NCBI GenBank assembly: GCA_905339215.1
Contig: CAJPFN010000067.1
Span: forward strand, 1 to 64,000
From: Rhizobiaceae bacterium
Lineage (GTDB): Bacteria > Pseudomonadota > Alphaproteobacteria > Rhizobiales > Rhizobiaceae
Reading direction: 5' to 3'
Length of the DNA: 64,000 bases
Shown: one piece after another, positions 58,346 to 64,000 of the stretch
Layout: every line of letters begins with the position of its first letter
Position numbering within the stretch: position 1 is the stretch's first letter
The notes under the pieces: generated by a model
The model's input: the letters and a program-made list of their open reading frames with translations, nothing else
Told to the model about the DNA's origin: nothing
Database searches by the model: none
Position numbers and translations under genes: made by a program

Positions 58346-59119
58346 TCAGATGCCCGGGTCGGGCGCCCTGTTCCGCGCCCGGTTCCTGCGCGCCAGCATG
58401 TTGAGCCCCTCGACCAGCGCCGAGAAGCCCATCGCCGCGTAGATGTAGCCCTTCGGCACGTGGAAGCCCATGCCGTCGGCGATGAGCGTCATGCCGATCA
58501 TCAGCAGGAAGCCCAGCGCCAGCATGACGATGGTCGGATTCTTGCCGATGAAGTTGGCGAGCGGCGTCGCCGCCAGCATCATGACGCTCACCGCGACGAT
58601 CACGGCGATGTACATGATGGCGATCTCGTCGGTCATGCCGACCGCGGTGATGATTGAATCGATCGAGAACACCAGGTCGAGCAGCAGGATCTGGAAGATG
58701 GCGCCGCCCAGCGTCAGCTGCAGCGTCCCGCTGATCATGGCGTCCTTCGGGTCTTCCGGATCGACCGAGTGATGGATCTCCTTCGTCGCTTTCCAGACGA
58801 GGAACAGGCCGCCGGCGATCAGGATGATGTCGCGCCAGGAGAAGCCGTGGTCGAACAGCGTGAACAGCGGCGTTGTCAGTTGCACGATGAAGGAGATCGT
58901 CGCCAGCAGGACCAGCCGCATGATCAGCGCCGCGCTGATGCCCAGCCGCCGCGCCGGCACCTGCTGCTCCGGCGGCAGCTTGTTGGTCAGGATCGAGATG
59001 AAGATCAAATTGTCGATGCCGAGCACGATCTCGAGCACGACAAGGGTGAGGAGCGCGATCCAGGCGGTCGGGTCGTCCAGCCACACGAAATGCGGGACGA
59101 GGAAATCGATAACGGACAT
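58346..59119 (-). CDS. TerC-family membrane protein
   Basis: A 257-residue inner-membrane protein with seven to nine helices and the two TerC signatures, [20 protein letters not shown] near 28-47 and [20 protein letters not shown] near 133-152, whose aspartates are thought to bind metal. TerC relatives export or handle metal ions during secretion or confer tellurite resistance; no tellurite operon is seen here. The final residues carry a basic tail. Confidence 0.92.
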   Translation of the reverse strand: MSVIDFLVPHFVWLDDPTAWIALLTLVVLEIVLGIDNLIFISILTNKLPPEQQVPARRLGISAALIMRLVLLATISFIVQLTTPLFTLFDHGFSWRDIILIAGGLFLVWKATKEIHHSVDPEDPKDAMISGTLQLTLGGAIFQILLLDLVFSIDSIITAVGMTDEIAIMYIAVIVAVSVMMLAATPLANFIGKNPTIVMLALGFLLMIGMTLIADGMGFHVPKGYIYAAMGFSALVEGLNMLARRNRARNRAPDPGI

Positions 59120-59186
59120 GGCAGCCCTGGGGAGTAGGAGGAAGAAGCGCGGAAAGAGTTAGGGTTCGTATGAACGCGCGTCAATC

Positions 59187-60011
59187 TCAGCGCCAGAAGA
59201 AAGGCACGGTCTCTTCCAGGCGCGGTCCGAGCCGCAGCGGCGCGATGCGCTCGGCGAGCCCGGTCCGGTCGGAAATGTCGACGCCGACGCCGCACAGCGT
59301 CGCCGGCCCGCTCGCCGCCTCGAAGCGGCCCTTCGGCACCTTCGACAGGAAGCGGTTGAGCGGCTCCTCCTTGTCCATCCCGAGCGAGCTGTCGTAGTCG
59401 CCGCACATGCCGGCGTCCGACATGTAGGCCGTGCCGCCGTTGAGGATCTGGTGGTCGGCGGTCGGTTGGTGGGTATGCGTGCCGACGACGAGGCTGGCGC
59501 GGCCGTCGACGAAATGGGCGAAGCACATCTTCTCGCTGGTCGCCTCGGCGTGGAAGTCGACCACCACGGCATCGGCCTGCTCGCCGAGCGGGCACGCGGC
59601 GAGTTCGCGTTCGCCCGTCTGGAACGGATCGTCGAGCTCGGGATGCATGAAGACGCGGCCCATGACGTTGGCGACCAGCACGCGGGCGCCGTTCCGCGCG
59701 ACATAGACGCCGGAGCCGCGTCCCGGCGTGCCCTTCGGGAAGTTCGCCGGGCGGAGAAACCGTTCCTCGCGCGGCGCGAACGTCAGCGCCTCGCGCTGGT
59801 CCCAGACATGGTTGCCGGTGGTCACCACGTCGGCACCGGCATTGATCGTCTCGCGAAAAATCTCCTCGGTGATGCCGAAGCCACCCGCCGCGTTCTCGCC
59901 GTTGACGATGACGAAGTCGAGCCGGAAGCCGTCGATCAGGTCCGGGAGCTTTTCCCAGACCGCCGTCCGTCCGGTCTTTCCGACCATGTCGCCGAGGAAA
60001 AGGAGCCGCAT
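59187..60011 (-). CDS. ymdB: YmdB-family metallophosphoesterase (cyclic-dinucleotide/2',3'-cNMP type)
   Basis: A 274-residue phosphoesterase. Metal motifs are FLGDMVGKTGR (D8), VNGENAAGGFG, TTGNHVWDQ and GTHTHQPTADHQ, the TIGR00282 pattern. In Bacillus YmdB hydrolyses 2',3'-cyclic nucleotides. The start at 60011 begins MRLLFLGDMVG; extra upstream codons are not family-like. It is 60 bases downstream of fthC, and the two are co-oriented, as in other rhizobia that I recall. Confidence 0.92.
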   Translation of the reverse strand: MRLLFLGDMVGKTGRTAVWEKLPDLIDGFRLDFVIVNGENAAGGFGITEEIFRETINAGADVVTTGNHVWDQREALTFAPREERFLRPANFPKGTPGRGSGVYVARNGARVLVANVMGRVFMHPELDDPFQTGERELAACPLGEQADAVVVDFHAEATSEKMCFAHFVDGRASLVVGTHTHQPTADHQILNGGTAYMSDAGMCGDYDSSLGMDKEEPLNRFLSKVPKGRFEAASGPATLCGVGVDISDRTGLAERIAPLRLGPRLEETVPFFWR

Positions 60012-60071
60012 CGAGGAATGTCCCGGGAGCACGGCCATGCCGGCCGTGCGTGGTGAAGGCAAGGGACCCTT

Positions 60072-60671
60072 CTATCCAGCCGGAGCGAACCGGCGCAACC
60101 CGCTTTCGGTCAGGATCTCGGGAATGACCACGTCGTGCGCCTCGTCCGGCACCTCTTCCACCTCTTGGCAGTCGAAGGCGATGCCGACGAGCCGTGGGGA
60201 GAGCCCGCGCTCCGCGAATCGCGCGATGGCACGGTCGTAGAAGCCGGCGCCGTAGCCGATGCGATGTCCGCGCGGGTCGAACGCCGCGAGCGGGACGAGC
60301 ATCACCTGAGGATCGAGCACGGCGGCTTCCTCGCCCGGCCCAGCGGTGCCGAAGCCCATGTCGACCAGCGGGGCGCCGCGCAACAGTTCGCGGAAGACGA
60401 TGGTCGTCCTGTCGACGATCGCCGGCAGGCAGAGCCGCGCGCCCGCCTCCATCAGCGAAAACATCATCGGCCGCACGTCGACCTCGGAGCGGATCGGCCA
60501 GAATCCGGACACCACCATGCCCGGCTCTACGGCGACCGCCCGCCGCGCCGTCTCGGCCATGGCCAGCGAGGCCTCGATGCGCCATTGCGGATCGAGCGCG
60601 TCGCGCCGCGCCAGCGCCGTTCGCCGCAGTACCTTCTTGTCGATGGGTAACGTCGCGTTCCGGTGGTCCAT
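60072..60671 (-). CDS. fthC: 5-formyltetrahydrofolate cyclo-ligase
   Basis: Converts 5-formyl-THF to 5,10-methenyl-THF with ATP; 199 residues. Substrate and ATP sites: VLRRTALARRDALDPQWRIE at the N-terminus, and GHRIGYGAGFYDRAIARF near residues 130-155. The start at 60671 gives the usual length. An in-frame ATG at 60839, with a strong AGGAGGA ahead of it, would add 56 residues unlike the family (see the region note). ymdB follows. Confidence 0.92.
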   Translation of the reverse strand: MDHRNATLPIDKKVLRRTALARRDALDPQWRIEASLAMAETARRAVAVEPGMVVSGFWPIRSEVDVRPMMFSLMEAGARLCLPAIVDRTTIVFRELLRGAPLVDMGFGTAGPGEEAAVLDPQVMLVPLAAFDPRGHRIGYGAGFYDRAIARFAERGLSPRLVGIAFDCQEVEEVPDEAHDVVIPEILTESGLRRFAPAG

Positions 60672-60979
60672 GGCACCAGCGATAGCTGAGAAGGCCTCAC
60701 GGCGGAATTGCCGCGGCGACATTTCCACGCCGCATTCGGCTTGGGCCCCGACCGGCGCCGCCGGACGCGACCGACGCGCATGACCTCCGGGCACGGCGAG
60801 CGTTTTCAAGGCCAACGCCATCACAAGGACGCGACCCATCAGTCACGTCTTCCTCCTGTTCTGTTGTTTTGAAGGGCGAAGTGCGGCTGCCTACCTCGAG
60901 GCTACCGGCCGCAGTCAAGCGGTCCGGACGAAGACCGGACCGGTGCAAAGCATGGTCCGAAACTGAAAGGGACTTTTCC
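60672..60979. other. 308-base region between fthC and the small secreted protein
   Basis: Two observations. On the minus strand an AGGAGGA lies 11 bases before an in-frame ATG (60839) that reads without stop into fthC; codon third-position GC in that stretch is lower than in the real genes, so coding is doubtful. Near 60930-60946 GGTCCGG and CCGGACC form a hairpin. In some relatives 6S RNA lies before fthC; I looked for its closing stem and bulge and did not find them convincingly. Confidence 0.4.
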
Positions 60980-61216
60980 ATGAACCGCATTCTCATTGCT
61001 TCCGCCGCTCTGGTCGCGCTTTCCGGCGCCGCACTGGCGGAAGGCATCCCCGCTCTCGAGGGCAACTACTCGGCAGCCGTGCTCAACCAGGTCAACGGCA
61101 CGACGCTCGCCGGCGACGCGGGCTTCGCCTCGACGGCTTCGGCGCGCAACGTCGTCACGTTCGACACCGGCACGCAGACCGCTTCGCCGCTCGACCATAC
61201 CAACTACAGCCGCTGA
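60980..61216 (+). CDS. small secreted protein of unknown function
   Basis: A 78-residue protein with a clean signal peptide (MNRILIASAALVALSGAALA, cleavage before EGIPALEG) and a mature part of about 58 residues rich in Asn, Thr, Ser and Ala and free of Cys (YSAAVLNQVNGTTLAGDAGF, then SARNVVTFDTGTQTASPLDH). AAAGGGA lies 8 bases upstream of the ATG. I do not recognise the family with confidence; small Rhizobiales secreted proteins (DUF680-like) have similar plan. It stands alone on its strand. Confidence 0.7.
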   Translation: MNRILIASAALVALSGAALAEGIPALEGNYSAAVLNQVNGTTLAGDAGFASTASARNVVTFDTGTQTASPLDHTNYSR

Positions 61217-61360
61217 TCGCGGGCCGCGATCCCGAACCGCCCGCGCCTCCTCCCGGCGCGGGCGGCCCGGCAATGACAGGCCTCCCGATGGCGCTCGGTC
61301 GCGCTCCGCCTCGCTTGCCCGAGAATGACGAAACGAAAGGGCGGCGCACCTGGCACCCAT

Positions 61361-61421
61361 CCGCTCCCCCGCAACGGGGGAAAGGTGGCGCCGCGAAGCG
61401 GCGACGGAGAGGGGGTAGGGG
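61361..61421. repeat. degenerate intergenic palindromic repeat
   Basis: CTCCCCCGCAACGGGGGA followed by GCGCCGC-GAA-GCGGCG and a closing GAGAGGGGGTAGGGG: nested inverted repeats in the same style as those at 16618-16772 and 51990-52043. It sits in the 331-base gap between the small secreted protein and the next gene; the rest of that gap shows no gene. Confidence 0.6.
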
Positions 61422-61547
61422 AACAAAACTCCCGCACCACTGTCAACGAAATCAACACCTTCGTCGATTTGCACCCCGATCCGCGGCGATTTTATCCCCC
61501 TCCCTCGGACCCGCCGTAGAATCCCAGCGGCAAACGGAGGCCCGTTG

Positions 61548-62036
61548 ATGGACGGCGCGTTGCAGGACAGGGGGACGTTTCCGGGCATCGCCCGGACGCT
61601 GCTTGCCCTGGCGCTGCTGGCCGAGCGCACCGCCGCCCGTTCCTTCCCCGTCCGCTTTCTCGTGCTCGCTATCCTCTTCCGCGCCGAGGCGATCGCGCGC
61701 ACCTTCGTCGCCCGGTCGGCGGCGACGCTGATCGCCGAGGCGCTCGAGGCCGGCTGCCCCCGCCCGGACATGCCCTTCCCCGACCTCGCCTGCCTCGACG
61801 AACCGTCTGGCCTGCACTACGGCGCCGCCGACGCCGTGCTGCTGGCGCTGCGGCTGCGCATTCTCGCCGCGGTGCTCGGCATGCTGGCCGACGCAGACGG
61901 CGATTGCGACGACCGCTTCGCCGGCTGGTCTGCCGGCTCGGCGCCTTTCCTTGGCACCGCGCCGTTCCCGCCACTGCTCCTCGTCGTCAGCCTTCCCGCT
62001 AGGCGCCGGCCCCTCCGGCCGCCCGACACGTCTTAA
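61548..62036 (+). CDS. hypothetical protein, hydrophobic helical
   Basis: A 162-residue protein of unknown family. GGAGG lies 8 bases before the ATG at 61548. It is Ala/Leu/Arg-rich with several amphipathic or hydrophobic helices (IARTLLALALLAERTAAR, SFPVRFLVLAILFRAEAIAR, GAADAVLLALRLRILAAVLG) and a Pro-rich tail. The acidic Cys-containing region DADGDCDD lies near residue 118. No transmembrane topology is certain. It looks like a lineage-specific gene; coding is supported by ribosome site and GC-rich codon third positions. Confidence 0.6.
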   Translation: MDGALQDRGTFPGIARTLLALALLAERTAARSFPVRFLVLAILFRAEAIARTFVARSAATLIAEALEAGCPRPDMPFPDLACLDEPSGLHYGAADAVLLALRLRILAAVLGMLADADGDCDDRFAGWSAGSAPFLGTAPFPPLLLVVSLPARRRPLRPPDTS

Positions 62037-62150
62037 CGATCAGCGTCAAGCAACAAGTCACGAACCAGCTAATCCGCCATGCCCCGCAGGGCACGATCTG
62101 CCGTGTCGGCGTCGCCGCCCGTCTTCTCGACCGCAGTGGCCGCTGGGGCT

Positions 62151-63176
62151 TCAGGAGCGCCCGCCGACCGCTTCGGGCGTGACGCCGGGCGAACCCCTGC
62201 CCTCCGCCTCGGCCTCGCGAACCAGCGCGGCGATGCGCCGCGACAGGGGCGCATCGATCCCGTTGGCCGCGGCGAGGCGCTCGATCGCTCCCTGGAATTC
62301 GGCGATCTCGGTCCGGCGCCCCCTCTGCAGGTCTTCCCACATGGAGGAGCGGGCGGTCGGGTCGATGGCCAGCATGCGCCGGGCGAGCCGGACGAAGAGT
62401 GCGTCCGGCAGCCGCAGGAGCATGGGCAGCAGGCCGGGCCGGATCGCGCCGATGCGGGCGGGGCGGATGCCGGCGCGGCGCATCACCGCCAGCGCCTCGG
62501 CGATCTGCGCCGCGAGCACGCGGCGCCATCGACGGTCGGCGAGCTGGCGCGCCAGCGGCAGGCCGGATAGCGCATTCAGCGCGTTGTTGAGGTTGAGCAG
62601 AAGCTTGCCCCACAGCACCGCCTCGATATCGCGCGTTTCGCGGACCGGGCAGCCCTCGACGTCGAGCAGCGCCGCGAGGCCGGGGCGCCCCCCCTCGATA
62701 GCCGTGTCGCCGCTGGTCGCGCGATGGAACGACAATGTCCCGTCCGCCGCGTCGGTGCGAACCACGTTGAAGGGGATCATGGCGCCGAGCACGGTCCGGC
62801 CCGGTCCCAGCCGGTCGCGCAGGACCGGCAAATTGCCGACGCCGTTCTGCAGGCTGACGACGACGGCATCGGGGCGGCCGTGCGCGGCGATCAGGTCGGC
62901 CAGCGCGGCGGTGTCGCCGCTCTTCACGGTGACGAGGATGATGTCCGCCCCGGCAAACGCAGTGGCCGGGTCGCCGGTCGCCCGAACCGCGCCGGGCGCG
63001 ACGGCCCGCGGCCGGCCGTCGAGGTCGGCGATGCGGATGCCACGCGAAGCGGCCGCGACCACGTCGGGACGGGCGAGCAGGATCACGTCCCGCCCGGCCA
63101 GCGCAAGGCAGGCGCCGACATAGCAGCCGATGCTGCCGGCGCCGCCGACGGCGATCGATGGCGTCTTACCGTTCAT
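62151..63176 (-). CDS. panE: 2-dehydropantoate 2-reductase (ketopantoate reductase family)
   Basis: NADPH-dependent reductase of ketopantoate in pantothenate synthesis; 341 residues, longer than the E. coli enzyme (303). The N-terminal Rossmann motif [20 protein letters not shown], the [11 protein letters not shown] segment, [13 protein letters not shown], and [20 protein letters not shown] with the catalytic lysine in its GK pair support the call. An APBA C-terminal domain follows. Start at 63176; upstream in-frame codons overlap dapE. Many genomes have PanE paralogues with other 2-keto acid substrates, so pantothenate assignment is not certain. Confidence 0.85.
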   Translation of the reverse strand: MNGKTPSIAVGGAGSIGCYVGACLALAGRDVILLARPDVVAAASRGIRIADLDGRPRAVAPGAVRATGDPATAFAGADIILVTVKSGDTAALADLIAAHGRPDAVVVSLQNGVGNLPVLRDRLGPGRTVLGAMIPFNVVRTDAADGTLSFHRATSGDTAIEGGRPGLAALLDVEGCPVRETRDIEAVLWGKLLLNLNNALNALSGLPLARQLADRRWRRVLAAQIAEALAVMRRAGIRPARIGAIRPGLLPMLLRLPDALFVRLARRMLAIDPTARSSMWEDLQRGRRTEIAEFQGAIERLAAANGIDAPLSRRIAALVREAEAEGRGSPGVTPEAVGGRS

Positions 63177-63314
63177 TTCCGACCCCGCGTGACGGCCGAT
63201 CAGGTCAGGGAATGCGGCCGCCGTCAACCGCGCGACAACCATCGCCGGACGGCGCATGCCGGCGGCGCCGCCGGCGACGTGACAGGTTCGGCCGTTTCGA
63301 CTATCCATCGCCGC

Positions 63315-64000
63315 ATGAGCCTGCCCGTCGATCCCGCCGCCAATCTCGCCGCCCTGATCCGCTGTCCGTCCGTGACCCCCGAGGAAGGCGGCGCGCTGAC
63401 GGCGCTCGCCGCGATGCTCGCGCCGCTCGGCTTTTCCGTCGACCGGCCAGTGTTCGGCGAAGACGGCACGCCCGACGTCGAGAACCTCTATGCGCGGCTT
63501 TCGGGCAACGGGCCGCACCTGATGTTTGCCGGACACACCGACGTGGTGCCGGCCGGGGACGAGGAAGCCTGGTCGCATCCGCCGTTTGCCGCGGAGATCT
63601 CCGGCGGCGAGATGTACGGCCGCGGCGCCGTCGACATGAAGGGCGGCATCGCCTGCTTCGTCGCGGCGCTGGCGCGCCATGTCGCCGAGCGCGGCGCCCC
63701 GAAGGGTTCGGTGTCGCTGCTGATCACCGGCGACGAGGAAGGGCCGTCGATCAACGGCACGACGAAGCTGCTCGACTGGGCTGCGGCGCGCGGCGAGACC
63801 TGGGACGCAGCGCTGGTCGGCGAACCGACCAACCCGGAAGCGCTCGGCGATGCCGTCAAGATCGGCCGGCGCGGCTCGATCTCCGGCCTGCTCGTCGTCA
63901 ACGGCCGCCAGGGTCACGCCGCCTATCCGCACCTCGCCGACAATCCCGTCCGCGGGCTGGTGACCCTCGTCGAAGCGCTGCTCCACCCGGCCTTCGACAA
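63315..64000 (+). CDS. dapE: succinyl-diaminopimelate desuccinylase DapE, 5' part
   Basis: Zinc peptidase-like enzyme of lysine/diaminopimelate synthesis; the window holds the first 228 codons and the gene runs off the right edge. Metal and catalytic residues visible are H74 and D76 in [15 protein letters not shown]107 in [11 protein letters not shown]141/E142 in [13 protein letters not shown] and E170 in VGEPTN. The start at 63315 gives [20 protein letters not shown], the usual N-terminus; the ribosome site is weak. It is divergent from panE with 138 bases between the starts. Confidence 0.93.
   Translation, partial: MSLPVDPAANLAALIRCPSVTPEEGGALTALAAMLAPLGFSVDRPVFGEDGTPDVENLYARLSGNGPHLMFAGHTDVVPAGDEEAWSHPPFAAEISGGEMYGRGAVDMKGGIACFVAALARHVAERGAPKGSVSLLITGDEEGPSINGTTKLLDWAAARGETWDAALVGEPTNPEALGDAVKIGRRGSISGLLVVNGRQGHAAYPHLADNPVRGLVTLVEALLHPAFD

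Noticed and set aside
60672-60979. 6S RNA upstream of fthC
   Set aside because: The position is right for many bacteria, but I could not find the long closing stem and central bubble by eye. Only a covariance search could settle it.
63177-63986. N-terminal extension of PanE on the minus strand opposite dapE
   Set aside because: dapE on the plus strand has its full set of metal residues over the same bases; the minus frame is its shadow.

Overview
The window is a stretch of high-GC (about 65% by eye) alphaproteobacterial chromosome, most likely from the order Hyphomicrobiales (Rhizobiales), close to Mesorhizobium-like Phyllobacteriaceae. The evidence is a serC leader RNA ahead of serC, an RcdA (DUF1465) gene, TTAA-N7-TTAA boxes of the CtrA type, an alphaproteobacterial sigma-32 promoter ahead of ftsH, a Pho box ahead of pstS, a tolQRAB-pal-cpoB-tilS-ftsH-glmM run, and small DUF1127 and DUF1304 genes. 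I see no prophage, insertion sequence or CRISPR array; most of the window is core genome with small accessory insertions.

Layout. 1-7.5 kb: phosphate-binding protein PstS, a 1350-residue multi-PAS hybrid histidine kinase and a LysR regulator, then a sparse region with a possible 26-codon membrane peptide gene. 7.6-18 kb: tRNA-Glu(CTC), a VOC protein coupled to a small membrane protein, rluD, rpoH, a low-complexity anchored protein, purA, an EamA exporter, then the serine genes serC and serA with a hairpin leader before serC and a long inverted repeat between the two. 18-21.7 kb: two outer-membrane beta-barrel genes, each with a CtrA-type box about 80 bases upstream, and glmM. 21.8-26.2 kb: an accessory block between glmM and ftsH, made of a diheme cytochrome/beta-helix pair facing a TetR regulator and a DoxX/monooxygenase pair facing a MarR regulator. 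26.3-35.9 kb: ftsH, tilS and the Tol-Pal envelope system with ybgC. 35.9-40.9 kb: a GH5 glycosidase and the ruvCAB operon, which is interrupted by two separate AbrB-PIN (VapBC-type) toxin-antitoxin modules. 41-43 kb: a TauE exporter, rcdA, a candidate CtrA-controlled small RNA and a small membrane protein. 43-64 kb: acyl-CoA ligase, second TauE exporter, ThiE-like protein, Sel1-repeat protein, efp, suhB, a hemolysin III homologue, a MotA/ExbB-MotB/OmpA pair, a GcvA-type LysR, an ABC exporter, rpmE, SelT/SelW-like protein, yebC, a beta-lactamase-fold protein, TerC, ymdB-fthC, small secreted and hypothetical proteins, panE and the start of dapE.

Two items deserve most attention. In the ruv operon each PIN toxin gene ends in a 4-base overlap with the start codon of ruvA or ruvB, so synthesis of the Holliday-junction motor subunits may be coupled to toxin translation; a near-match to the alphaproteobacterial LexA box lies ahead of ruvC. 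Upstream of rcdA, a three-hairpin transcript unit ending in a strong terminator has a perfect CtrA box at its inferred promoter, and a second perfect CtrA box lies between it and rcdA. Neither is described as a named system that I know of. Both rest on sequence reading alone.
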